DNA of 64,000 bases, taken from contig NZ_JAHBBK010000007.1 in the NCBI RefSeq assembly GCF_018390515.1, positions 1 through 64,000 of the forward strand. Direction: 5' to 3'. The stretch comes from Mucilaginibacter sp. Bleaf8 (GTDB taxonomy: Bacteria; Bacteroidota; Bacteroidia; Sphingobacteriales; Sphingobacteriaceae). The notes beneath the pieces were generated by a model. That model worked only from the letters and a program-made list of their open reading frames with translations. It searched no databases and was not told where the DNA came from. This document shows positions 15,208-24,487 of the stretch, piece after piece (within the stretch, counting starts at the first letter, position 1; the number at the start of each line of letters is the position of its first letter). Both the position numbers and the translations under genes were made by a program.

Positions 15208-16362
15208 ATGCAAGTGTCCATTCAACCTTTAACCGCAACACCGCGTAAATCTGAAAAGTTGTTTTACATTGACAACATCAGGGTTGTCCTAACCTTACTC
15301 GTAATTTTGCATCATGCCTTTATTACTTATGGTGCTTCTGGCGGATGGTATTACAAGGAGGCGACATCCCGCATGGAAGCACTGATTCCAATGACGATCT
15401 TTGTGAGTGTTAACCAGTCTTTTTTCATGGGTTTCTTTTTCCTATTGGCTGGCTTTTTTACTTACTCGTCCTTTCACAGGAAGGGGCTAAGGCAGTTTAT
15501 AACGGAGAGGCTGGTACGGCTTGGCATTCCGCTGTTGTTCTACTCCTTTGTTTTTTCCCCTTTCCTTAGCTTTCTAATATACCGGTATGGCAAGAGGCAC
15601 CGGGTAAGCTACTTGCAATATCTGAGCGGTTTCGATAATTGGGTGGATTTCGGCGTGTTATGGTTTGTGGCTGCCTTGTTATTGTTTACGCTCATTTATG
15701 TGTTTGGCCGGAAAGTTCTCAGCACATGTACACAAGAATCTCTATCCGTGCCAGGAACAAAAACTATTTTATTAACTGCATTATTGATTGGCTTAACCAG
15801 CTTCATTGTCAGGATTATGTTCCCGGTGGGCTGGGTACTTAAACCATTAGGATTTCAATTAGGACACTTTACACAATACTTAACCTTGTTCGTAGCTGGC
15901 TTACTGGCTGCCAAAAATAACTGGCTGGAGAAGCTCTCCTACCGGACGGGCAAGCAAGTGTTCAGCATTGCACTTTTGCTGCTTTTATTTTTTCCATTAT
16001 TTTACCTGATCAGAATAAAGCTCCATATGCCGGTTGAATGGTACTCGGGAGGATTTAATGGGCTATCCCTGTTATATGCCGTTTGGGAGCAATGTATAGG
16101 CTTGGCTATTATCACCGCATTTCTCGCCATAGGTAAGCGGCATTGGAATGCGGCATCTTTAATGCTACGCTATTTTTCACGGCATGCATTTGCCGTTTAC
16201 ATTTTTCATCCGCTTACCCTCATCGCCTTATCACTTACCTTTCGCAGCTGGACTGTTGATCCAGCCATAAAACTGCTGTTCGTTGCCCCGCTGGGGCTTA
16301 TCTGCAGCTTTTTACTGGCAACCTTAATTCTATTGCTGCCGGGAGTTAAACGGATTATATAA
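15208..16362 (+). CDS. Acyltransferase 3 family membrane protein
   Basis: A 384-residue integral membrane protein from ATG 15208; the frame is open upstream to 15067, but that stretch has no family features. The N-terminus YIDNIRVVLTLLVILHHAFITYGASGGWYY carries the family's histidine in the first helix. FFMGFFFLLAGFFTYSSFHRKGLRQFITERLVRLGIPLLF contains the conserved R-x-x-R-L-x-x-P-like element. About ten transmembrane helices. Members O-acylate cell-surface glycans. It follows the LytTR regulator on the same strand. Confidence 0.85.
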   Translation: MQVSIQPLTATPRKSEKLFYIDNIRVVLTLLVILHHAFITYGASGGWYYKEATSRMEALIPMTIFVSVNQSFFMGFFFLLAGFFTYSSFHRKGLRQFITERLVRLGIPLLFYSFVFSPFLSFLIYRYGKRHRVSYLQYLSGFDNWVDFGVLWFVAALLLFTLIYVFGRKVLSTCTQESLSVPGTKTILLTALLIGLTSFIVRIMFPVGWVLKPLGFQLGHFTQYLTLFVAGLLAAKNNWLEKLSYRTGKQVFSIALLLLLFFPLFYLIRIKLHMPVEWYSGGFNGLSLLYAVWEQCIGLAIITAFLAIGKRHWNAASLMLRYFSRHAFAVYIFHPLTLIALSLTFRSWTVDPAIKLLFVAPLGLICSFLLATLILLLPGVKRII

Positions 16363-17010
16363 TTGAGATTGATGAATGTTTATTTATCAGATAAATTTTT
16401 ATAAAAGGGACTAAAAATTAAGTACGTTAGTTTAGCTTACAATCAGTGCTTCAACTGTTAAAATCTAAGGGTGTAATATTCTGAATTTACAGGCTATACG
16501 TTTAAGTCTTCCTCTAATTGGTTCGATTTTAGTTCGATTGGGGATATAAAAGAGGCCTCTGATGAAAATCATGGGCCTCTTGTTACTTTCCTATCTTATA
16601 TGCTCTGGAATTTACAATTCTCATAAACCAAGTTAGATTTTGAGTCCTGTTTGGTTATTTCTTATACAACTAAAATTATCTTGTTTAAGAAGGACGCTGC
16701 GCATTTTTAAATCTTATTGCCATTCACATATAAGTGCCAAATAGATTACAAGTGTTTTGATGAGTTTTAGGGCAAGAGCATATTTAGTTAAATATAGTGA
16801 AAAGGTCGAACGCTGGTAGGCTTAACTAATTTTCTAAAATCAATTTAGATTGATAAATCCGAGCATTGCTATAGATTGCTATAGAAGGTATTAAGTATCG
16901 AAATGTTTCTTATATAGAGTGCAATATGTAAAGTATAGGTAACAACAGTTTACTGGATTACTACCAGCCTGTTGTTATCACTGCAAATCTCCCGTCATAA
17001 ATAACACTAA
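16363..17010. other. Intergenic region with terminator-like hairpin
   Basis: No gene supported. A stem AGAGGCC(T)...GGGCCTCT around GAAA is at 16551-16579. Its 17-base segment GCCTCTGATGAAAATCA (16555-16571) is identical to 13448-13464 in the terminator after att core 1. TTCGAT occurs twice just upstream. The rest is featureless AT-rich DNA. Confidence 0.55.
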
Positions 17011-17012
17011 TT

Positions 17013-17043
17013 CTTGCTATAATCCGTTTTAATAATACTTTTG
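17013..17043 (+). promoter_or_regulatory. Promoter of the metal-efflux operon
   Basis: CTTG (17013-17016), a 19-bp spacer and TACTTTTG (17036-17043) match the Bacteroidota TTTG / TAnnTTTG consensus. The start codon follows after 7 bp, so the leader is very short or absent. Confidence 0.6.
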
Positions 17044-17050
17044 CTACCGA

Positions 17051-17371
17051 ATGAAGTATCTGGCTCTCCTATTCAGCATATACATGATCATCCTGGCCGT
17101 GCTACCATGCCGGGACAGGGATGATTTTGCAGATATGGGCAAGTCTTATACCTCCATTCAAAAAAGCCATACCGCAGACGAAAAGGCCGGGCAGGAAAGC
17201 TGTCCGCCGTTTTGCACCTGTGCCTGCTGTTCAACCGTCAGAACGCTGACGCCACAGCTTTCTTTTATCACCATCTTTGTTCAGCCTGTTTCCCGAACTT
17301 ATGCCCAAACACCCGTTCCGGCCATCAGGGAGCAGAGCATTTCGATCTGGCAACCGCCCCGGCTCGCTTAA
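17051..17371 (+). CDS. DUF6660-like small cysteine-rich exported protein
   Basis: A 106-residue protein with a short N-terminal hydrophobic segment (MKYLALLFSIYMIILAVLPC) and a cysteine cluster CPPFCTCACCSTVR (about 51-64). The Bacteroidota family I recall as DUF6660 has this layout and is encoded right before CusA/CzcA genes. The cysteines suggest metal binding in the periplasm. It is the first gene of the efflux operon, 90 bp ahead of the RND gene. Confidence 0.7.
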   Translation: MKYLALLFSIYMIILAVLPCRDRDDFADMGKSYTSIQKSHTADEKAGQESCPPFCTCACCSTVRTLTPQLSFITIFVQPVSRTYAQTPVPAIREQSISIWQPPRLA

Positions 17372-17461
17372 TACGTTATATCAATTTTTAATTCCTTGTC
17401 AGAGAGTTTAGCTAAAGCTATGCTCCTTGGAGGAAATGTTACGTATTAATCCGAGAAATTC

Positions 17462-20400
17462 ATGTTTGATAAAATCATTGCATTCTCAATCAGCAATAAG
17501 CTGGTTGTGGGTGCATTCATCCTATTACTCGTGGCAGGCGGCATTTATTCGCTGATACGCCTGCCTATTGATGCCCAGCCCGATATTACAAATAACCAGG
17601 TTCAGATCATTACCCAGGCACCCACGTTGGGTGCACAGGAAGTGGAGCAGTATATCACCGCACCGATCGAGCTGGCCATAGCCAACGTGCCGAAAGTTAT
17701 TGAAAAACGGTCCATATCCCGTTCCGGCCTTTCAGTAATTACTGTTGTGTTTGAGGATAACGCAGATATCTACTGGGCACGCCAGCAGATCAGCGAAGGC
17801 TTAAAAGAAGCCGAAGCACAAATACCTAAAGACACCGGCGAACCTTCCCTAGCACCCATCACCACCGGCTTGGGGGAAATCTACCAGTATGTGATCCACA
17901 CCAAACCGGGCTATGAAAACAAATATTCGGCAACCGATTTGCGCACCATGCAGGACTGGATTGTGCGCAGGCAACTGGCCGGTACACCCGGCATTGCCGA
18001 GATCAGCGGCTGGGGTGGCTACGTGAAGCAATACGAAATTGCCATTGATAACGAAAGGCTGAACAGCCTGAACATCACCATCAGTGATATTTATACAGCA
18101 CTGGAAAAAAATAATCAAAACACTGGAGGCTCCTATATCGAGCAGCGCAGCAACGCTTACTTCATTCGGGGGCTTGGTCAGGTTAAATCCCTCGATGATA
18201 TTGAGCACATCGTGGTGAAAAACCGTGAAGGCGCACCGGTGGTAATCGGTGATATTGCAAAAGTGCAATTCGGTAGTGCCAACCGCTATGGGGCCGTAAC
18301 CCGCAACGGGCAGGGTGAAGTGGTCGCTGGCGTTGTCCTGATGTTAAAAGGTGAAAACTTCAACGAGGTTAATAAGCGCGTTAAAGAGCGTATGGCAAAG
18401 GTGCAGCAGTCTCTGCCCGAAGGCGTGGTCATCGAACCATTTATTGACCGAACCGAGCTGGTGGGCAGAGCTATGGGAACTGTCGAAAGAAACCTCATTG
18501 AAGGCGGCCTGATCGTCGTATTTGTGCTGGTACTGCTGTTGGGCAACTGGCGGGCCGGGCTGGTGGTGGCTTCGGTTATTCCGCTGGCTATGCTGTTCGC
18601 AATAACCCTGATGTACCTCTTTGGCGTATCGGGTAACCTCATGAGTTTGGGTGCTATCGACTTTGGCCTCATCGTAGACGGAGCCGTTATCATCGTGGAA
18701 GCAATTGTTCACCGGATCACTGAAACTAACAAGTTTCAGGATCGGGAAGCCATCAACCAAAAGGAAATGGACGGAGAGGTTTACGAGGCCGCCTCGCAGA
18801 TTCGTCATAGTGCGGCCTTTGGCGAGATCATTATCCTGATCGTTTACCTGCCGCTGTTTGCGCTGGTTGGCATTGAGGGAAAGATGTTCCGCCCTATGGC
18901 GGAAACGGTTGCTTTCGCCATTCTGGGTGCTTTTATCCTGTCGCTCACTTACGTGCCGATGGCAAGCGCTTTGTTTTTAAGTAAAAAAACACACCATAAG
19001 CGTAATATCTCTGACCGCATTATTGACCGTATCCACCGTATCTATACACCAGTTTTGAACGCCGTACTCCGGGCAAAGAAAGTAACAGTTTTTCTTTCTG
19101 CTGTATTACTGGCCTCAGCGGTTTGGGCTTTTGCCAAAATGGGCGGTGAGTTTATACCCACCCTTGAAGAAGGCGACCTGACGGTTGAAATTGCGATGAT
19201 GCAGGGCACTTCGCTTAGCCAGGTGGTGGAAACGTTCGGCAAGGCCGAGCGACTGCTGAAGCAAAAGTTTCCGGAGATAAAACAGGCAGTTACCCGAATT
19301 GGCAGCGCGGAGGTGCCCACTGACCCTATGCCGTTTGAGCGGGGCGATATGATGCTATCAATGAAGCCGAAAGACGAGTGGACGTCGGCCGGTGACCGGG
19401 CGGAAATGATGGAAAAAATCGAGCAGACGCTTAAAAACATTCCGGGCATCAACGTTGAAGTAACGCAGCCCATGCAGATGCGCTTTAATGAGCTCATGAC
19501 CGGCATTCGTCAGGATGTTGCCATTAAGATCTTTGGCGATGACTTGGACGTCCTTTCCGCACAGGCTGACAAAACAGCCGGGCTGATCAGCAGTGTAAAA
19601 GGTGTCCGTGAACCCATTGTTGAAACAGTAAGCGGCTTGCCGCAGGTGGCTGTTACGTACGACCGGCACAAGATAGCGCAATACGGGCTGAACATACAAG
19701 ACGTGAACACGGCGCTGAGTACGGCCTTTGCCGGCCGTGTGGCTGGGATGGCATTCGAGGGCGAAAAGCGCTTTGAGATCGTACTTCGCTTAAGCCGGGA
19801 ACTTCGTGCAGATATCAGCAATATTGAAAACCTGTACATTCCACTACCCAGCGGCAGCAAGGTGCCACTGAGCCAGGTGGCAACCATTAAAATTGAAGAT
19901 GCTCCGTCACAGATCAGCCGGGAGGATGGTAAGCGCAGAATTTATGTAGGCTTTAATGTCCGTGGCCGCGACGTGGAGAGTACGGTGAAAGAAATTCAGC
20001 TGTTGCTGAACCAGAAGCTGAAAATGCCGGCCGGATATTATACCACTTATGGCGGTCAGTTCCAGAACTTGCAGGAGGCCAAAGGCCGACTAGGGGTTGC
20101 CGTGCCTGTTGCCCTATTGCTCATCTTGATGCTGTTATTCTTTACGTTCCGCTCCATCAGGGAAACGCTGCTGATCTTTTCGGCAGTGCCGCTGTCTGCG
20201 GTAGGTGGCGTTGCTGCGCTGTACCTCAGGGATATGCCTTTCAGTATCAGTGCAGGCGTAGGCTTCATCGCTTTATTCGGCGTTGCCGTATTGAACGGCA
20301 TTGTACTGATCGGCTACTTTAACCAGCTGGAAGCGGATGGTATCAACGATATTGTCGAACGTGTCAAAAAAGGCACCCAAGTAAGATTAAGACCGGTCAT

Positions 20401-21853
20401 CATGACCGCTTCCGTTGCTTCTTTAGGCTTTTTGCCGATGGCGATATCGACAACCGCCGGTGCCGAGGTACAAAGGCCGCTGGCCACAGTGGTAATTGGC
20501 GGCCTGATATCAGCCACTTTACTTACTTTACTGGTACTGCCGGTATTGTATATCTTATTTTCTAAAAATCATCCACCCAAAGCCGGTTCGGCTATGTCAA
20601 TACCTTTAAAATCATTCATCATTTTAATACTGCTAACAGGCGGTTTACTCACAGGCATTCCTGTTCACGCGCAACAGACTAAATCACTGACGCTGAAAGA
20701 GGCAGTGCAAACGGCCATAGTGAATAATCCCAACCTTAGGAGGTCGGCCCTTGAGGTAAGCCGGAATAAGGCATTGCAGGGTACCGCCTTTGATCCCGCC
20801 AAAACGGATTTTACACTGACCCAGGATCCTACGTCGGGCGGTAATATTGACAACAGTTTGGGCATCACGCAGACTTTTGCTTTTCCTACTGTTTACCATG
20901 CGCAAGGCAAAGTACTCAAAGCACAAACCGCACTGAGCGAAAAAGCCAGAGCCATTACCGAAAGCGAACTGGTGAAGCAAGTAACCCAGGCTTACTACCA
21001 GTTACGGTATGCACAAAATAAGCTGCAGCAGCTTAATAGCCAGGATAGTTTATACAAACGCTTTTATGAGCGGGCGGCACTTCGCTATAAAACCGGAGAG
21101 ACCTCGTACCTCGAGCAGCTTTCAGCCGTGAACGCTTACCGGGAAATCGGTGTAATCAAGAAGCAGGCGGAAGCAGATGTACTGATCGCCAGGCAGGAAT
21201 TGCAGCAACTCTTAGGCGTTAATACTCTGCCTGTCATTGAAACTAGCTCACTTGAAAAACTACTTTTTATCCCTAAAGACAGCGCTGCAGTTGGTCAGCA
21301 TCCACAGTTAGGTTACTATCAGCAGCGCACGGCATTGGCAAACGCGCAGCTTAAAGCTGAAAAAAGCAGGTATCTGCCTGATCTGACTTTGGGCTATCGG
21401 CAGCAGTTACTGGTTGGGGCGTTTAATCCGGCCAACACCAACCGTAATTATTATCCGGGTACCCGTGTTGGCGGTGTAGAAGTAGGTGTTGCTGTTCCGC
21501 TGTTCTTCGGCGCGCAGAACAGCAGGGTTAAAGCAGCGCAGGCTGGCCAGCAGATTGCCCAGGCCGAGCATCAGAATGCAGCGCTGTTACTGCGTAAGCA
21601 ATACAACCAGGGTTTGCAGGAACTGGCCAAGTACGACGAAGCGCTTCGCTATTATGAGGAAGCCGGACTCAAGCAGGCAGCGGAGCAAATCCGCATTGCC
21701 CAGTTTGCCTACAGCAAAGGCGAGATCGGGTATGTGGAGTTTATTCAAAACATGGCGCAGGCGATGAACATACGCCTGAATTACCTGGCTGCCTTGCGCA
21801 ACTACAACCAAACCGTAATTGAACTTACTTACCTAACCACCGGAGGAAAATGA
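17462..21853 (+). CDS. CusA/CzcA heavy-metal RND transporter fused to a TolC-type outer-membrane channel
   Basis: A 1463-residue fusion. Residues 1 to about 1040 are an HME-type RND pump: FDKIIAFSISNKLVVGAFILLLVAGGIYS, porter domains, a VDGAVIIVEAI-type helix 4, a second transmembrane block at about 880-1040. From about residue 1045 (MSIPLKSFIILILL...VHAQQ) a signal-peptide-like stretch introduces a TolC/OEP domain (KSLTLKEAVQTAIVNNPNLRRSALEVSRNKAL ... NYNQTVIELTYLTTGG). Inner-membrane pump and outer-membrane duct thus come from one polypeptide, unless it is processed at the internal signal. The fusion is known in Bacteroidota metal-efflux systems. Its stop overlaps the adaptor gene start (ATGA). 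Confidence 0.92.
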   Translation: MFDKIIAFSISNKLVVGAFILLLVAGGIYSLIRLPIDAQPDITNNQVQIITQAPTLGAQEVEQYITAPIELAIANVPKVIEKRSISRSGLSVITVVFEDNADIYWARQQISEGLKEAEAQIPKDTGEPSLAPITTGLGEIYQYVIHTKPGYENKYSATDLRTMQDWIVRRQLAGTPGIAEISGWGGYVKQYEIAIDNERLNSLNITISDIYTALEKNNQNTGGSYIEQRSNAYFIRGLGQVKSLDDIEHIVVKNREGAPVVIGDIAKVQFGSANRYGAVTRNGQGEVVAGVVLMLKGENFNEVNKRVKERMAKVQQSLPEGVVIEPFIDRTELVGRAMGTVERNLIEGGLIVVFVLVLLLGNWRAGLVVASVIPLAMLFAITLMYLFGVSGNLMSLGAIDFGLIVDGAVIIVEAIVHRITETNKFQDREAINQKEMDGEVYEAASQIRHSAAFGEIIILIVYLPLFALVGIEGKMFRPMAETVAFAILGAFILSLTYVPMASALFLSKKTHHKRNISDRIIDRIHRIYTPVLNAVLRAKKVTVFLSAVLLASAVWAFAKMGGEFIPTLEEGDLTVEIAMMQGTSLSQVVETFGKAERLLKQKFPEIKQAVTRIGSAEVPTDPMPFERGDMMLSMKPKDEWTSAGDRAEMMEKIEQTLKNIPGINVEVTQPMQMRFNELMTGIRQDVAIKIFGDDLDVLSAQADKTAGLISSVKGVREPIVETVSGLPQVAVTYDRHKIAQYGLNIQDVNTALSTAFAGRVAGMAFEGEKRFEIVLRLSRELRADISNIENLYIPLPSGSKVPLSQVATIKIEDAPSQISREDGKRRIYVGFNVRGRDVESTVKEIQLLLNQKLKMPAGYYTTYGGQFQNLQEAKGRLGVAVPVALLLILMLLFFTFRSIRETLLIFSAVPLSAVGGVAALYLRDMPFSISAGVGFIALFGVAVLNGIVLIGYFNQLEADGINDIVERVKKGTQVRLRPVIMTASVASLGFLPMAISTTAGAEVQRPLATVVIGGLISATLLTLLVLPVLYILFSKNHPPKAGSAMSIPLKSFIILILLTGGLLTGIPVHAQQTKSLTLKEAVQTAIVNNPNLRRSALEVSRNKALQGTAFDPAKTDFTLTQDPTSGGNIDNSLGITQTFAFPTVYHAQGKVLKAQTALSEKARAITESELVKQVTQAYYQLRYAQNKLQQLNSQDSLYKRFYERAALRYKTGETSYLEQLSAVNAYREIGVIKKQAEADVLIARQELQQLLGVNTLPVIETSSLEKLLFIPKDSAAVGQHPQLGYYQQRTALANAQLKAEKSRYLPDLTLGYRQQLLVGAFNPANTNRNYYPGTRVGGVEVGVAVPLFFGAQNSRVKAAQAGQQIAQAEHQNAALLLRKQYNQGLQELAKYDEALRYYEEAGLKQAAEQIRIAQFAYSKGEIGYVEFIQNMAQAMNIRLNYLAALRNYNQTVIELTYLTTGGK

Positions 21854-23091
21854 ACATGACTTTACCGAATCTATATATCATCAAATCATGGCTGATGTTG
21901 CTTTTGGCAGCAGGCACGCTATTGGCTTCCTGTTCGCAGCAGCCTAAAACTGAAGAAAAAGAAGAAGCCCGAACTGAAAAGCCTAGGTTCGCAGCAGAAG
22001 GTGTTACACTCATACAAAGCCAACTGGATGCAGTAGGTATCCGTATGGGAAGCCTGGAAGAAAAAAACCTAAAGTCAGTGGTTAAGGCCAGCGGCCAGCT
22101 CGAAGTACCGCCACAAAATAAAGCTGAAGTAACCCTGCTGATGGGCGGTGTGGTGAACCAGGTTTTCGTACTGGAAGGCCAGCATGTATTCAAAGGACAA
22201 AAACTGGCCACTATCGAAAATAACCAGCTCATTCAGTTGCAGCAGGATTATATGTCGGCTCTTTCCAATTTGGCTTATGCCAGCAAAGAGTACGAGCGGC
22301 AACGCGAACTAAATGCCGCAAACGCCGGAACCGGCAAGATATACGAACAGTCACAAACGGCATTACGCAGTGAGCAGGCTAAGGTGTCGGCTTTGAGCCG
22401 CCAGCTCCGGCAGGTTGGCGTTAGTCCGCAAAGTGCGGCGCATGGCCGTTTCATTACCCAAATACCGGTATACGCCCCAATCAGCGGTACTATTGGCAAA
22501 ATTGTGATTCAAACGGGTTCTTATGCCGAACCGGCAAGGCCGCTGATGAACATTATTGATAACTCCAAAGTGCATTGCGATTTAGTAGTTTATGAAAAGG
22601 ATCTGTTCAAAGTGAAAGCAGGCCAGCAGGTGTACTTTACTCTCACCAATCAGAATAACCGGGAAATCACCGGTAAAATCTATGGGGTGAACCAGTCTTT
22701 TGAAAACGAAAGCAAAGCCATCATTGCCCACGCGGTGATTGAGCAGGCGGCAAAAAACAACTTAATTCAGGGTATGTATGTATCTGCCCTGATTGATGTC
22801 GGCCAGCAGTTAGCCACCGCAGTTCCAACGGAAGCCGTTGTTAAAATGGGTGGTAAAGAGTATATCTATTACCTGGCAAAAATGGGCACCGACAACCATA
22901 CAAAGGCTGGGGAAGGTACATCAGGCAAATCTTATGTATTTAAAAAAGCCGAAGTGGTGACCGGAGTGACCGACCTGGGGTACACCGAAATCAAATTAGT
23001 GAAGGCTTTACCGGCAGATATCAAGATCGTCACGAAGGGAGCTTTTTACATTCTTTCGTCTGAAAATGCCACTGGTGACGAAGAAGAATAA
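21850..23091 (+). CDS. RND periplasmic adaptor (CusB/HlyD family lipoprotein)
   Basis: A 413-residue adaptor with a lipoprotein signal (LLAAGTLLASCSQQ, Cys28). It has a barrel-sandwich/lipoyl half-motif (VVKASGQLEVPPQNKAEVTLLMGGVVNQVFVLEGQHVFKGQKLATIEN) and a coiled-coil hairpin (about 130-190). The second lipoyl half follows (VYAPISGTIGKIVIQTGSYAEPARPLMNIIDNS), then a beta-barrel and membrane-proximal domain. It bridges the CusA part and the TolC part across the periplasm. The 4-bp overlap with the pump gene shows translational coupling. Confidence 0.9.
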   Translation: MNMTLPNLYIIKSWLMLLLAAGTLLASCSQQPKTEEKEEARTEKPRFAAEGVTLIQSQLDAVGIRMGSLEEKNLKSVVKASGQLEVPPQNKAEVTLLMGGVVNQVFVLEGQHVFKGQKLATIENNQLIQLQQDYMSALSNLAYASKEYERQRELNAANAGTGKIYEQSQTALRSEQAKVSALSRQLRQVGVSPQSAAHGRFITQIPVYAPISGTIGKIVIQTGSYAEPARPLMNIIDNSKVHCDLVVYEKDLFKVKAGQQVYFTLTNQNNREITGKIYGVNQSFENESKAIIAHAVIEQAAKNNLIQGMYVSALIDVGQQLATAVPTEAVVKMGGKEYIYYLAKMGTDNHTKAGEGTSGKSYVFKKAEVVTGVTDLGYTEIKLVKALPADIKIVTKGAFYILSSENATGDEEE

Positions 23092-23108
23092 ATTCAAATG
23101 GTAGGAAG

Positions 23109-24437
23109 ATGAAGATATTAGTGATGATAGGGCAGTTCATGGCCGGCATGTCACTGCTGGTGCTCGTGCACGAGTTCGGCCACTTTGTTGCCGCAAAGGC
23201 TTTTGGTATACGCGTAAGAAAGTTTTACCTGTTTTTTGATGCCTGGGGGCTAAGGCTGTTCCGGCTTAATTATAAAGGCACGGAATATGGCATAGGCTGG
23301 CTGCCGCTGGGCGGCTATGTAAAAATGGCGGGCATGCTTAGTAATCATGACGATGAAGAGCGCAATGAAGGCTCGTTTGCCCACCGTAGGTACCATAACA
23401 AACCGGTATGGCAACGAATTATCGTGATGCTGAGCGGTATCTTGATGAACCTCGTGCTAGCGGTTATCGTTTTTTCCGGTCTCACAGTCCGGTATGGCAA
23501 AGGGTATATGGCTTCATTGGGACAGGAATACCGTCTTGACCCCGGCAAACTGGGTAAGCTGGCGGGTCTCGAGGCAGGCGACCGTCTGGTAGCCGTTGAC
23601 GATGAGCCGCTGGTGGATGAAGAAGAACTCACGAGCAGCCGACTGATACGTGGAAAGACCGTACTTTCCGTAGTCCGGTCAAAAGGTAAGGAACGGGTAC
23701 ACCTGCATATTGCCATACCCCCGCAGGTCATGCAGACCATTGCCGATGAAGGGATGACCGATTTCTTTTCAGTCAATGCGGACTACAAGGCCGATTCCGT
23801 CTTGAGTAACCTCAATCTATATGGTACCAAAGAGTTCAAGCATACCGGGATATTTACTATGAGCGGCGATTCTATTCATTCTTATGAGGAATTTCTGATT
23901 AAGCTCCAGGAAAACAAGGCGCGGGAACTTTTTGTCACTGTTATTCATGATGGGCAGGTCATGCAGCTGAAAGCGCACCGTGACAAAGACGGGCATATCG
24001 GCTTTAGTTTGCGCAGCAAGAAGCCAGCTTACCAGCCTCAGCCGGTTAGTGTAGGAGCTTCCATTGCTACCGGTACCACGCGCACCTTAAACGCCATATC
24101 GGATAACGCAAAAGGGTTCGGACAGATGCTCTCGGGCGAGGTGAAAGTTAAGGAAGCTCTGAACGGACCCGTGAAGATTGCCACGATGTTTGGCGAGCAC
24201 ATGGAATGGAAACGGTTTTGGAGCCTGATTGCCCTGCTTTCCATCGGTATTGGCTTTATCAATATACTGCCGATACCTGCTCTGGATGGCGGGCAGGTGC
24301 TGCTGGTTTCCATCGAAGGTATACGGGGCAAGCCCATGAAACCGGAAACTTTGCAAATGCTGCAGGTTATCGGCTTTTTACTGATGATGGGAATTCTGGC
24401 TTTTGTCTTTTATAATGATATCCGAAGCCTAACTTAA
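23109..24437 (+). CDS. Site-2 protease (M50, RseP-like) in a metal-efflux operon
   Basis: A 442-residue zinc metalloprotease. HEFGH (residues 21-25) lies in the first membrane helix, and the second metal-ligand motif LPIPALDGGQ sits in a C-terminal helix (about 390-400). Two PDZ-like segments lie between: LAGLEAGDRLVAVDDEPLVDEEEL at about 155-180, and FTMSGDSIHSYEEFLIKLQENK at about 260. RseP-type enzymes cut membrane-spanning anti-sigma factors and signal-peptide remnants. It lies 17 bp after the adaptor gene and 50 bp before the P-type ATPase, so it belongs to the operon. Its substrate there is unknown. Confidence 0.88.
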   Translation: MKILVMIGQFMAGMSLLVLVHEFGHFVAAKAFGIRVRKFYLFFDAWGLRLFRLNYKGTEYGIGWLPLGGYVKMAGMLSNHDDEERNEGSFAHRRYHNKPVWQRIIVMLSGILMNLVLAVIVFSGLTVRYGKGYMASLGQEYRLDPGKLGKLAGLEAGDRLVAVDDEPLVDEEELTSSRLIRGKTVLSVVRSKGKERVHLHIAIPPQVMQTIADEGMTDFFSVNADYKADSVLSNLNLYGTKEFKHTGIFTMSGDSIHSYEEFLIKLQENKARELFVTVIHDGQVMQLKAHRDKDGHIGFSLRSKKPAYQPQPVSVGASIATGTTRTLNAISDNAKGFGQMLSGEVKVKEALNGPVKIATMFGEHMEWKRFWSLIALLSIGIGFINILPIPALDGGQVLLVSIEGIRGKPMKPETLQMLQVIGFLLMMGILAFVFYNDIRSLT

Positions 24438-24487
24438 TGAAGCAGGAAACAAAAAACAATATGCAAACAACTACTTAAAACAAGATA

